DNA from: CAYVTM01 sp964454645
GTDB taxonomy: Bacteria > Bacteroidota > Bacteroidia > Sphingobacteriales > Sphingobacteriaceae
Direction: 5' to 3'
Length of the DNA: 64,000 nt
Assembly: GCA_964454645.1 (NCBI GenBank)
Contig: CAYVTM010000001.1
Location: forward strand, 496,001 to 560,000
Positions 44,142 to 53,383 of this stretch are shown here, in pieces (position 1 is the first letter of the stretch; every line of letters begins with the position of its first letter). Below the pieces are notes generated by a model. The model was not told the origin of the DNA and ran no database searches. It saw nothing but the letters and a program-made list of their open reading frames with translations. A program made the position numbers and the translations under genes.

Positions 44142-47100
44142 TTACGGATTACAGGTGTTAAGTTTTCGTTGCACTTCAATTGCTGAATTATAATTAACCT
44201 TTATACTTTTCTTTCCTGTATGCGCCTCGTTAGTGGATATATTTGCCTGATGAGGCCTGTAGCTAAAATGATCATCTCTGCAAACAGATGTAAAATCGTA
44301 GTCCTCAAAACCATCATAAGCAATTTCTTTATAACGTGCATTTGAAGATACAGCAACCGGAACATTGTAATTATATCCATTCAATGCAGATGAGTATCTG
44401 CCCAATGCATCTTTATTTTCCAATTCGAATCCATTAGGTGTAGATACAGTTACCTCACTGGTATATACCCATCCATTATTATTCATGGTCCAGGTATTAG
44501 GAGCTGAAACGGGGCTATTCCAAAATGATGAAAACTCTGTATAGGTTCCATCTCTTCTCGTATTCGTATTAAAGTTTTTATTTGAATACATACGATTACT
44601 TAAATATGAATAAGCTTTCCTTGGCTTCCAATTTCCTTTCATACCGTTCAAATACGGATTCTTAGTATATTCTGTGATGATATCATCGCTTCCAAAATCA
44701 CATCCGCAATAGGTATTCCATTCATCTGAAAATTCAATTGCCTGCGCGTCTAAGATCTGATAATTTTCGTCGAGAGCTTGCATCTTACTATCGATTATAC
44801 CGTCGTTATTTAAGTCGAGCGGGTTACGCAATAACGTTAACGTAGAAATAGTATTCGCTTGTTGATTTCGTCTTCCCGACCGCACGATTTTAACTTTAAC
44901 GATTTTGGGAGAATATATTGACAGATTTAAATCAAATGCATCACCTTTCTCATCAATTAAAGAAACAGCTTCCTGCTGAACCGAATAGACCCAAGCTTTT
45001 TTATGTTTAATTAAAGATGAATACATGGATGAAACCAATAATTCATCTCCGGGCACAAAGCGGGATTCGGATACTCCCTGAGAAAAGAAAGTAGCATTCG
45101 TCAATGTTCCGATAAGCTCAAGGCCAATATTTTTATAGGCAGGCCCCATGTTATCATAAGCCCAGTGTGCCGGATAAGTGATATTGTACACCCGATCGTC
45201 ATACTGGTTAGTTGTTTCGGTTAACAGCACTTTACCGGTAACGGCATCATAAGCAAGGTTCTTTGAAACAACTCTGGCACCCTGATCAAAGGTTTCAACA
45301 AAATCTAATAAAGCATACCTGTTTACTACTTTAGTGGTGACTGCTGATCGAAAACGGGTATGCTCTCTCCCATATTTCGGCAGTACTGAAGGAACAATTG
45401 CGGGAAATATCGCCACAAAAAAGGCAGCTACATTGGATCCTAATCCGGTTGACAAGGCAGTTGTTTGCTGTTCAGAAAAATCATTAATTATTTCAAAATC
45501 TACTCCAACTTCACGCCTCTGAATATTACCGTACTGGTCTATAGTATTTACAAAATTATCCAGTTTCTCCTGATTGGTTTTAGGGTGGTCCCCCGATTTT
45601 ATTTTATAATGATAGCTTGTTCCCGAAATAGCAGCTACCTGACCTGATGCAAAATTATTTACAGCCTTTATTTTACCATGCATATCATTTAACTCGACCA
45701 GGAACCCCTGGCTTGCTGTCATATAGTCTTTCGTATTAACCTTAAACAACTGAGCAAACATATTTGATCGTTTGGGCAATGCATCAAGCGTTGTTCTGTC
45801 AGTTATAATAGGAAAGTCCTTGGCTGTATAAAACAAGTTTTCCGTATAACCATCCGAATGTTTATTCAACCCCGTTACCGGAATATTGCGAACGGTTACG
45901 CGACTGTACCCAACAGAGGGAGCCGGGAAAAAAGATTCCCCGAAAGGTTCATCCAAATAATAATAATCATCAGGAGCTAAATAATTTCTCTTTGTATTTC
46001 CATAAGGTACCGGTAACTTAAATGGATTTTCATCAGCCCCAACAGCGGGTTCATAAGTAGCAACTCCCGAACTTATTTCTTCATTTCTTACAGGGTCGAA
46101 AGTCGTATAGGTATATATTTGCCCATATTCGCTTGTCAGCGCAGGGTTCGATGAGCCTAACATTTCACTCCAGGCATCCATTATGCTAATTTTTTTGACA
46201 CGAGATCCTCCACCCAATTTCTTGTAGTCGGGAGAGTTTAAGCGTATATAAGATTTTTGGGTAATAACTTCTTTGCCACAACCTCTAGACATCAATGTTC
46301 TGTTGGGGCCACGAAACAATTGAACAAGGTTCCTTAATATATTCGATGAACTAATTCGCTTCAATACGTTAAGCACACTTTCTCCATCTGAAGGATCGGA
46401 CAACTGTTCGTTACTCCAAACGATTCTCGGTGCATTTATTCTGCCAAACTGCCAGGCAGCTTTACTAATCGGGTGAACGTCTTTTGCCCCGTCTCTATCT
46501 CCTATAGGCACGCTCTTTAATTTTACCCAACCATAATCATAATCCCCCGAAGGATTTGACTTTATTGCTCCATAACTTACTCCCTGGTCTAATTCGGCAT
46601 AACCCGAAACAAATTCATAATTCCCAGATCCATCGGGGCCTATATTAACTAAAAAACGGAAATATAAATCTGAAATTCCTTCCAAATAATCCTGTTTGAT
46701 TGTTTCGTCAATTCCTGATATATCATTTGCATAATTCTTCTTTAATTTAAACAGCAAATAGTAATTCTCTTCTGTTCCCTGTATATTATTTTCAAATAAT
46801 TTATTCCCAGATACTAAACTCATACCATCAGACGGCTGGTCTTTAGAAATTTTTTGAATTGTGAACATCTCCATCGCACGCCTGTCCTGGACATACGCAT
46901 AATCATCTGCCTCGTATTCAATTTTCATCTTAGCCCCTGAAGGCAGTTTTATTTCGCGTAATGTCCATACCGAACTATAAACAGATTGTAGCGCACTATC
47001 TTTACCTACATATGGATAGTCTATATTATTAATTGTAGAAGCATTACAGTTATTAACACTATTCGGTTTATAATTTCCCCATCTGTCGTATCCTTTCAGG

Positions 47101-49628
47101 TTGTAGTCCGGATTATAATCGGGATCACTTTCGTTATAATCAAACTCGTATGCGCTTAGTTTACCTTTAAATGATTTACCGTATGTAAAATATAGTTTTT
47201 GAAGTGTTAGTTTCCCTCCACCATAGGGGTTATTGTCGATATTATCACAAAGAGAATAATCATATTCAAAATGGACAGTTTTTAACGGAACTGCATTAGA
47301 GGGGTCAAGTGCATATTCGTGCTTGGCAAAGAGTGCAATTTTATCCAGCTTTTTAGTGGTTTTTGTTCCCGGCCCTCCATTTCTTCCGGCTACTTCATAT
47401 CCATCAAACCTATCCGAAGTATAAAAAACTGCAACATAATTCCGGGTAACAATTGAAGATAAATACCATAATTCTTTTTCACCATATATATAATTTGCCT
47501 GATCATCCCTATCATCAGATTTCAGCATCTCGTTATAATTCGCTTTATTACCCTGATAAGGTACTCTCCACTTATAAGTATCATTTTTATAATAATTAAA
47601 AAGAGTATAGGTACCATAATCACCGGCACTGGGTCCGACAGTATCATCAACGTCGGCATAATCCGGAGACACTACCGCCGTAAGCAAATACGAATGTGCA
47701 TATCCGGGAACGATGGTGCGTGAATAAAAATGACTTAAGCCATGTTCATTCCCATATAATTTATTATCCTCATCGTCATAGGAAACTAAGCCCGTTTCAC
47801 AATCAGGGCTTTCAGCTACCCGGGTTCCTGATCTGCCAACATTAAAAGCCACTTCTTCCTGATATGTATTATATGCAGGGATACCATAAATATACCTATA
47901 CCCGTCTTCCCTTAAGGTAGTAAGCTCTCCAATATGGTGGCTATTCTGACCTGTAACATATACCTTATTGGGGCTTGTAGAATGAGTATATAAATTATTC
48001 TGCAATCCTAATATAGAAGCTTCTTTTATGCTTAACATTGCGATCATCTGATTTCGCTTTACTCTCTTTTTACGATAGTTCTTATCTGCTTCAATAGGCA
48101 ATACCTTACCATGCTTTGTTACATAATTACTGGATGCATAAATATCATTTCCTCTACCTTTAGATAGCTTTACCCGTACGGGTATATTTTTGCCATGACG
48201 TTCATAATATTCCGGTTCATCATCTACTGAAAATTCTCCCGCCTGTTTAAAATAAAAATTCTCGTATTCTAAATTAGCTCCGTCATTAATTAAATACTTT
48301 TGTTTTGATTTTAAGTTTGGGTATGCATCATTATCTGTAATCCATAATCCAGACTCGGAATAAACATCATTAACTGTAATATCAACCCCTCCTTTTACTG
48401 TTTGCCCTACACCTACCTCGCCTCCTAAAGACATACTTATGCTGGTACTGTAACTGGACGGGGCTGAAACGGTTCCAATATCCCCCCTAAATGGTCTGAA
48501 TACACCTCCCACTCCTTGACCTGCAACCGAATATACATCATACGTATAGTTGGTTACCGGTAATGCCGGAGTATTATCATTAAATCCTACTTCTTTTTCC
48601 CTGTTAAAATCTAACAATACATCTAAGTTATTTACAGCAGATTCACTATTAAAATAACCAAAAGCTGGCTTAGTAACGTTGTTGGCAGATAATGTTTGTC
48701 TAGAGAAATATCCTTGTACTACCCCAAATACATCCGATCCCAAAAAATCAGCCCCGCCCTTAACCGAAACATTGGCTGAATAATTTTCAAATGGAAATTC
48801 CGAGAGAGGGGTATGGGTAGTCATCCCAAAGGATATTCCTGCTCCTCCACTATATTCCCCGGAATTTTGCTTTTCTTCGTGATTTACTTTTCTACCAATA
48901 TTACTGCTGGTACTAAAATTAATTTCTTTCAAACCGGTACGCGAATTCATACTTACTCCAAACCCGTTAGCTCGGGTACCACCAAGCTCTGCCGTATTGA
49001 TTTTTTGTGTATATGAAAAACTGGGGCTTACAGTTAACCCATCATTAGCACTCGAACGCAACCCTAATCCGGCTGTACTTTTGCCTTTAGCACCTTTCGC
49101 TGAACTAAAACTAAGATTTGCAACCCTCTCAAAACCTACTCCATTATAATTATTATAATTAATTCCTAACCCTGCAGTGACTCCCAAAGACATTCCACTG
49201 AGTTTTTCCTTTCCAAAAAACTCGGTTCCTAAACTTGCGACTAATCCATAGGTATTATTAGGCTTCATTGATAATTCTTTGACAATTTTATCTCCTTTAA
49301 AATCGTCAGGAAGCCCTCTCATATTTCTATTTATAACACCCGGATTAATATTCCAACCCAAGCCTACCCAACTGGCTTCTTGATCCATCGTTACACCCGA
49401 ATGGTAACTGATATTGATGGGGTAACCGTCTACTTCCAATAATGGAATATTATAATTAAAATCACCTGAAAACAAATCAACCATTTGAGTAGTAGAGACA
49501 GGCTCAAAACTTTCAACCTCCGGCTGGCTTGGCCCTCCTGTAAGGGCATACGCAACGCCAGGCATTACGATCTGAAACCCGAAGCTGAACAGAAGGGTTA
49601 AGGCAAGTACTTTTGTAGATCTTCTCAT
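44142..49628 (-). CDS. Large secreted SpvB/TcdB2-like wall protein of an RHS locus
   Basis: About 1828 aa. Signal peptide STKVLALTLLFSFGFQIVMPGVAYA; then PSQPEVESFEPVSTTQMVDLFSGDFNYNIPLLEVDGYPINISYHSGVTMDQEASWVGLGWNINPGVINR, the conserved N-terminal block of giant Bacteroidota RHS-associated proteins, comparable to the SpvB/TcdB2 region of Tc toxins. The middle is beta-rich with YDRWG and IKLPSGAKMKIEYEADDYAYVQDR motifs. It ends at AHTGKKSIKVNYNSAIEVQRKLNTCNP, abruptly, exactly where the next gene's carbohydrate-binding-like domain would continue. Two starts (49649, 49628); the second directly precedes the signal peptide. Confidence 0.82.
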   Translation of the reverse strand: MRRSTKVLALTLLFSFGFQIVMPGVAYALTGGPSQPEVESFEPVSTTQMVDLFSGDFNYNIPLLEVDGYPINISYHSGVTMDQEASWVGLGWNINPGVINRNMRGLPDDFKGDKIVKELSMKPNNTYGLVASLGTEFFGKEKLSGMSLGVTAGLGINYNNYNGVGFERVANLSFSSAKGAKGKSTAGLGLRSSANDGLTVSPSFSYTQKINTAELGGTRANGFGVSMNSRTGLKEINFSTSSNIGRKVNHEEKQNSGEYSGGAGISFGMTTHTPLSEFPFENYSANVSVKGGADFLGSDVFGVVQGYFSRQTLSANNVTKPAFGYFNSESAVNNLDVLLDFNREKEVGFNDNTPALPVTNYTYDVYSVAGQGVGGVFRPFRGDIGTVSAPSSYSTSISMSLGGEVGVGQTVKGGVDITVNDVYSESGLWITDNDAYPNLKSKQKYLINDGANLEYENFYFKQAGEFSVDDEPEYYERHGKNIPVRVKLSKGRGNDIYASSNYVTKHGKVLPIEADKNYRKKRVKRNQMIAMLSIKEASILGLQNNLYTHSTSPNKVYVTGQNSHHIGELTTLREDGYRYIYGIPAYNTYQEEVAFNVGRSGTRVAESPDCETGLVSYDDEDNKLYGNEHGLSHFYSRTIVPGYAHSYLLTAVVSPDYADVDDTVGPSAGDYGTYTLFNYYKNDTYKWRVPYQGNKANYNEMLKSDDRDDQANYIYGEKELWYLSSIVTRNYVAVFYTSDRFDGYEVAGRNGGPGTKTTKKLDKIALFAKHEYALDPSNAVPLKTVHFEYDYSLCDNIDNNPYGGGKLTLQKLYFTYGKSFKGKLSAYEFDYNESDPDYNPDYNLKGYDRWGNYKPNSVNNCNASTINNIDYPYVGKDSALQSVYSSVWTLREIKLPSGAKMKIEYEADDYAYVQDRRAMEMFTIQKISKDQPSDGMSLVSGNKLFENNIQGTEENYYLLFKLKKNYANDISGIDETIKQDYLEGISDLYFRFLVNIGPDGSGNYEFVSGYAELDQGVSYGAIKSNPSGDYDYGWVKLKSVPIGDRDGAKDVHPISKAAWQFGRINAPRIVWSNEQLSDPSDGESVLNVLKRISSSNILRNLVQLFRGPNRTLMSRGCGKEVITQKSYIRLNSPDYKKLGGGSRVKKISIMDAWSEMLGSSNPALTSEYGQIYTYTTFDPVRNEEISSGVATYEPAVGADENPFKLPVPYGNTKRNYLAPDDYYYLDEPFGESFFPAPSVGYSRVTVRNIPVTGLNKHSDGYTENLFYTAKDFPIITDRTTLDALPKRSNMFAQLFKVNTKDYMTASQGFLVELNDMHGKIKAVNNFASGQVAAISGTSYHYKIKSGDHPKTNQEKLDNFVNTIDQYGNIQRREVGVDFEIINDFSEQQTTALSTGLGSNVAAFFVAIFPAIVPSVLPKYGREHTRFRSAVTTKVVNRYALLDFVETFDQGARVVSKNLAYDAVTGKVLLTETTNQYDDRVYNITYPAHWAYDNMGPAYKNIGLELIGTLTNATFFSQGVSESRFVPGDELLVSSMYSSLIKHKKAWVYSVQQEAVSLIDEKGDAFDLNLSIYSPKIVKVKIVRSGRRNQQANTISTLTLLRNPLDLNNDGIIDSKMQALDENYQILDAQAIEFSDEWNTYCGCDFGSDDIITEYTKNPYLNGMKGNWKPRKAYSYLSNRMYSNKNFNTNTRRDGTYTEFSSFWNSPVSAPNTWTMNNNGWVYTSEVTVSTPNGFELENKDALGRYSSALNGYNYNVPVAVSSNARYKEIAYDGFEDYDFTSVCRDDHFSYRPHQANISTNEAHTGKKSIKVNYNSAIEVQRKLNTCNP

Positions 49629-49652
49629 TTTTATCAATGTTAAAATCATGTC

Positions 49653-50312
49653 TTAATATAGTTTTAGTGTTGGGATTTGTTCTATTTCTTGCTTAGCTAT
49701 TGTAAGTTTAACAGGCCCAAGCCCTAGACGTGTATCGTCATAAAGTATAGTCTTATCTGTAGGGGTTGGTTGTTGAGATGCATCAAATGCAAGTAACATT
49801 CTTATCTCCGGGGAAATATCAAAGGTCCTTTCCATATGTATAAAATCACATACTAAGGTATCCCCGTCTTCTATTAAGAAGATATCTTTTTGTATCTGAA
49901 AAGAGTAATAATGCAAATTTGTTTGATATTCATTATAGTCAGAACTGATCTGTTTTAAGAATTCATGTTGAGAACGATTCGCTTTTATAGAAAATAGTAT
50001 AACCTGAGAGCTCTTGTAAATATTACACAAGGAATCCCAATCTTCAGATGTCGGCTCTCTCATTGCCTCAAACTCTTCCAAAGCCAATAAATCTGCAGGA
50101 ATGTAACGAATTGCAAATTCAAAATCACCAATTTCCTTTGCTGATAACAAATCTATATTTTTTTCAATATGTACTCTGTATTCCGATTCAGTTTTTACAA
50201 TTTTAGCCTCTCTGAAACTAGCATTTCTCCCAACATCGATCATATTATTATAATTCCATTTGCAGGAAAGAACTATAAATGAGCTAATACAAAACAATAT
50301 CCCTATTCTCAT
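49653..50312 (-). CDS. Putative lipoprotein of unknown function
   Basis: A 219-aa protein with a lipobox (SFIVLSCKW) at residue ~16, so it should be lipidated and face the periplasm or surface. The mature domain contains FEFAIRYIPADLLALEEFE and a C-terminal beta segment. Its ATG overlaps the stop of the OmpH-like gene by four bases, and it precedes the SpvB-like gene by 3 bp, making it part of the RHS operon. Possible assembly factor; not recognised as a named family. Confidence 0.65.
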   Translation of the reverse strand: MRIGILFCISSFIVLSCKWNYNNMIDVGRNASFREAKIVKTESEYRVHIEKNIDLLSAKEIGDFEFAIRYIPADLLALEEFEAMREPTSEDWDSLCNIYKSSQVILFSIKANRSQHEFLKQISSDYNEYQTNLHYYSFQIQKDIFLIEDGDTLVCDFIHMERTFDISPEIRMLLAFDASQQPTPTDKTILYDDTRLGLGPVKLTIAKQEIEQIPTLKLY

Positions 50313-50812
50313 TTCTTGAGCCCTTTATATTTATTATTAATATACTCTAGTATTTTTTCAGTCTCATTATGTTTCGCACTTGAATACATTAGATTACCAG
50401 AACCAGTAGTACCAATAATAAAATCAAGATCATATTCATCTCCATAATCACTAACATATTGATTAATCTGTGTCCATATCTGAGTAGTATATTGCTCTTC
50501 GATATTTTGTTCACTATTAAGTATTTCTGACTTGACTCTTAAATAACGTTCTCTCTTCATATCCGTTTCGGCTTCAGTCTTATACCCATTATGCTGAAAA
50601 TCATGCAATAAACTATCTAAATATCCCTGATTTCTAATTCTATAATTATGAAGTTTCGATTGTAGTTCTTCCTTCATAACGAATCCGTCAAACAACTGTT
50701 GATTATTTACATATACCTGACTGATACTAAATTTATCAAATAGTATAATCGAAACACTTAATAATATGCCCAGATTAATTCCTACACAGATCAAAATGAA
50801 TTTACTTTTCAT
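50309..50812 (-). CDS. OmpH/Skp-like periplasmic chaperone
   Basis: A 167-aa protein with an N-terminal signal anchor and then an OmpH/Skp pattern: SQVYVNNQQLFDGF, a coiled-coil arm (~45-110, ending NSEQNIEEQYTTQIWTQINQYVSDYGDEYDLDFIIGTTGSGNLMYSS). Skp-type trimers hold unfolded outer-membrane or secreted proteins. Positioned before a lipoprotein and three giant secreted proteins, it is a good candidate for a dedicated chaperone. Confidence 0.7.
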   Translation of the reverse strand: MKSKFILICVGINLGILLSVSIILFDKFSISQVYVNNQQLFDGFVMKEELQSKLHNYRIRNQGYLDSLLHDFQHNGYKTEAETDMKRERYLRVKSEILNSEQNIEEQYTTQIWTQINQYVSDYGDEYDLDFIIGTTGSGNLMYSSAKHNETEKILEYINNKYKGLKK

Positions 50813-50831
50813 AAAAAAAGATTTAAGTTAA

Positions 50832-51257
50832 TTATTTTTTAAACCTCAGAAAGAATTTTTCATTTTTCTCATTAATAACTTCTAGAGTATAAAAACCTGA
50901 ACTTAAACTACTACAAGAAATTTCGTAAAGTGCCCCCCCTGTAACCTTCGTCAGCGAATTCGATTCGATTACATTTGAGGGTCTCTGATAAATTTTATAG
51001 GACAGGCTTCCAAATCCGGACACATATTCTTCATCAAAGAAAAACAACAGTTTCTGATTGCTAGAATTTACTAAACAATACCCTCCATCTATCTTCTTAG
51101 ATACTTTGCAATGCGTAGTTAGATTTAGTGGCATAGCATGAAGTCCACTTACTATAAAAAAAAACAGTAAAAATAAAAAAACGGTTTTGGTCTCCGTAAA
51201 ATGATTAAGAGAATCCAATGCACGTACGTGCCTAGAAAAAGGGTAAGTAGTTATCAT
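50832..51257 (-). CDS. Small secreted protein with type IX secretion-like C-terminal fold
   Basis: A 141-aa protein. A long charged N-region precedes the hydrophobic signal (FLFLLFFFIVSGLHA, residues ~27-41), then a ~95-aa beta-sandwich. The last ~40 residues (GGALYEISCSSLSSGFYTLEVINEKNEKFFLRFKK) resemble the type A C-terminal sorting domain of type IX cargo, which usually ends in Lys. It is the first gene of the RHS operon, 19 bp before the OmpH-like gene. The 51258-51394 gap upstream of it holds no recognisable gene. Confidence 0.6.
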   Translation of the reverse strand: MITTYPFSRHVRALDSLNHFTETKTVFLFLLFFFIVSGLHAMPLNLTTHCKVSKKIDGGYCLVNSSNQKLLFFFDEEYVSGFGSLSYKIYQRPSNVIESNSLTKVTGGALYEISCSSLSSGFYTLEVINEKNEKFFLRFKK

Positions 51258-51394
51258 ACAATTTAGAGTTTAGCGTTAGTCAGAAAATTAACCACATTAT
51301 CTGTGCCAATAAAAATAAATCTTAAAAAAATCGGCCAGAATCAACTGCATTTCAATATTTTTATTTTTCTCAGTATTCGATTGTACCATATACT

Positions 51395-52552
51395 CTACAT
51401 AAACGATCCTATTTTGAACAGTGGTAAGTACATTGCTATCAAAATGACACCCACTAATATTCCAAGAAATATAATAATAAAGGGTTCGATTAGACTACTT
51501 AAAATACTTACCTTATGATTAATATCATTGTTCAACTGATCTGATATTTTTTTTAAAAAAATATCCATTTGATTAATTTCTTCTCCTACTTTGATTAATG
51601 TTATCATATTTGGAGGGAAAATACTATATGATGCCATGCAAAGGTGAAGTGTTTCTCCCTTTATTACGCGTTGTTCGATATTATTTATAGCCTCTTCTAA
51701 TGGAAAGAAGTTAATCATTTGTTTGACCAATACCAATGACCTAATAATTGGAACTTTAGAAGCTATCAATAACTGCATGGCATAGCAAAAACGCAATAAA
51801 TATGCTTTACGGATCAAATCCCCGAATACTGGAATTTTCATACCTAATTCCGCATAATATTTCCTAAACCACTTTTTCCGTTTATTAATATAAAAAAATA
51901 TAACCAGGGAACAAGAAACAAATAAAAAGATATAAAAATAGGTGTTAAAAAATTCAGCCGTATCTAAAACTAACTGAGTTATAAAGGGCAGATCCGCTCC
52001 AAAGCGGTAAAATATTTCCTCAAACATTGGAACAATAAATTTTAACATAAAAAATATTGCACCAAATGCAGTTAAAAATACTACCAAAGGATAAGTCAAT
52101 GCACTTATTAACTGACGTTTTTGATGTACTTTATTTTTATAATACTGAGCCAGTTCTTTTAATACGGTTGTAAGCATGCCCGCTTCTTCTCCAATTTGTA
52201 TACTAAAATACTCGTATGATGAAAAATGTCTGTTCTTTTTTAGAGCTTCAGATAGTAAACTACCTGATATGATATCATTCTTTACAGAAGTAAATTCTGA
52301 CTTTAATAAATTTTTACGTTGTCCGCTAATAATTAACTCCAATGCAGTCTTTATATCTACTCCGGCATGCAATAGCATTGCTAATTCATGATAGAACCCC
52401 TCACGAACAGAATCATTTATCACATTTATATTTATGGTAATATCTTTAGATAAAAAAGCAATAAAATTCCCAATAAGTTCATTTGTATCACCACTTGAAT
52501 CTTTCCCTTTTCTATTATTGTTTCCAATATTACGAATATCAATACCTGTCAT
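51395..52552 (-). CDS. Type II secretion/type IV pilus inner-membrane platform protein GspF-like
   Basis: A 385-aa polytopic platform protein. Two T2SSF repeats are evident: EGFYHELAMLLHAGVDIKTALELI...FSIQIGEEAGMLTTVLKELAQYY with a TM pair (LTYPLVVFLTAFGAIFFMLKFIVPMF), and FCYAMQLLIASKVPIIRSLVLV... MITLIKVGEEINQMDIFLKKISDQ, with terminal TM segments (PFIIIFLGILVGVILIAMYLPLF). It is last in the operon; ATGA overlap with the minor pseudopilin. Works with the GspE ATPase to extract and polymerise pseudopilins. Confidence 0.92.
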   Translation of the reverse strand: MTGIDIRNIGNNNRKGKDSSGDTNELIGNFIAFLSKDITININVINDSVREGFYHELAMLLHAGVDIKTALELIISGQRKNLLKSEFTSVKNDIISGSLLSEALKKNRHFSSYEYFSIQIGEEAGMLTTVLKELAQYYKNKVHQKRQLISALTYPLVVFLTAFGAIFFMLKFIVPMFEEIFYRFGADLPFITQLVLDTAEFFNTYFYIFLFVSCSLVIFFYINKRKKWFRKYYAELGMKIPVFGDLIRKAYLLRFCYAMQLLIASKVPIIRSLVLVKQMINFFPLEEAINNIEQRVIKGETLHLCMASYSIFPPNMITLIKVGEEINQMDIFLKKISDQLNNDINHKVSILSSLIEPFIIIFLGILVGVILIAMYLPLFKIGSFM

Positions 52553-53058
52553 TCACTTTTATTTATCCTGTCAATTTGAATCAACATATCTGAAGCATAT
52601 ATTTTATGTAGCTTAATAAAACCAAGATAATTATTATCTTTCAATATAATAGAAAGATAATCGATAACGTCTCCCTTTTTATAATCACCTCTATTTCTAT
52701 CGTTATATAGTTCAAAAGAACTGTAACGCATTAATGTATCACCTATAGCCCCATTATACAATACGCGTAACACACACTTATTTGTAAAATAATAATCTAT
52801 CCTCATACTATCATCAAACAAAAATATAATAAGCGAATCGTTACTAAAAACCAACCTTGAGTCCTCCATATCCCGGGCAAGATTTTTCTCCAACCAGATA
52901 ACATTTTTATCGAAACTATTCTTTGCAGTTATCCGAAGGAAGTTTTGATGAAATATCATATACGTTTTAAAAGCCATAATAATTACAATTGTGCTTATTA
53001 GCAAAGTAACTGTAACTTCAATCACTGTAAAGGCTTTTATACTATTCTTCAAAGACAT
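52549..53058 (-). CDS. Minor pseudopilin (GspJ-like position)
   Basis: A 169-aa prepilin-like protein. Class III leader KAFTVIEVTVTLLISTIVIIMAF with Glu at +5 after the predicted A|F cleavage. The globular part is beta-rich, without a recognisable named domain. Ala replaces the usual Gly at position -1. Overlaps the preceding gene by 17 bp and gspF by 4 bp, so translation is coupled. Confidence 0.75.
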   Translation of the reverse strand: MSLKNSIKAFTVIEVTVTLLISTIVIIMAFKTYMIFHQNFLRITAKNSFDKNVIWLEKNLARDMEDSRLVFSNDSLIIFLFDDSMRIDYYFTNKCVLRVLYNGAIGDTLMRYSSFELYNDRNRGDYKKGDVIDYLSIILKDNNYLGFIKLHKIYASDMLIQIDRINKSE

Positions 53059-53383
53059 ACGATATCTCTCTTACCTTATCAATAAAAAGATTATTCCTAT
53101 ATACCTCATATTCTAATAGAAATATATTTTCACCTACAACCTGAACCTGACGTTCTATTATAAATCCATTAATTTCAAACATTGACTTATAAAACGCCCT
53201 ATTACTAACATCTTGTCGTATGCAGCTATCTACAATACCAATTGCAGTTATCTTTACAGATGTTAAATCGGGTCTTTGCGTTGAAATAAAAATCGTAGCA
53301 GTCAGTAAAAATAGGGTAGAAATAATAGTTAAAGCTACTATTGTCTCCACGATACCAGCCCCATCTAATCTCATTTTAACCAT
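53042..53383 (-). CDS. Minor pseudopilin (GspI-like position)
   Basis: A 113-aa protein with a prepilin-like N-terminus DGAGIVETIVALTIISTLFLLT; cleavage after Gly8 would put Glu13 at +5. Short globular domain. Its start overlaps the upstream GspK-like gene by 13 bp, its end the next pseudopilin by 17 bp. Confidence 0.65.
   Translation of the reverse strand: MVKMRLDGAGIVETIVALTIISTLFLLTATIFISTQRPDLTSVKITAIGIVDSCIRQDVSNRAFYKSMFEINGFIIERQVQVVGENIFLLEYEVYRNNLFIDKVREISYVFEE

Noticed and set aside
51285..51310. Sigma-54-like promoter (TTGGCAC on the minus strand) before the RHS operon
   Set aside because: The -24 half is good but the -12 half is only a two-of-four match, so chance is likely in this AT-rich gap.
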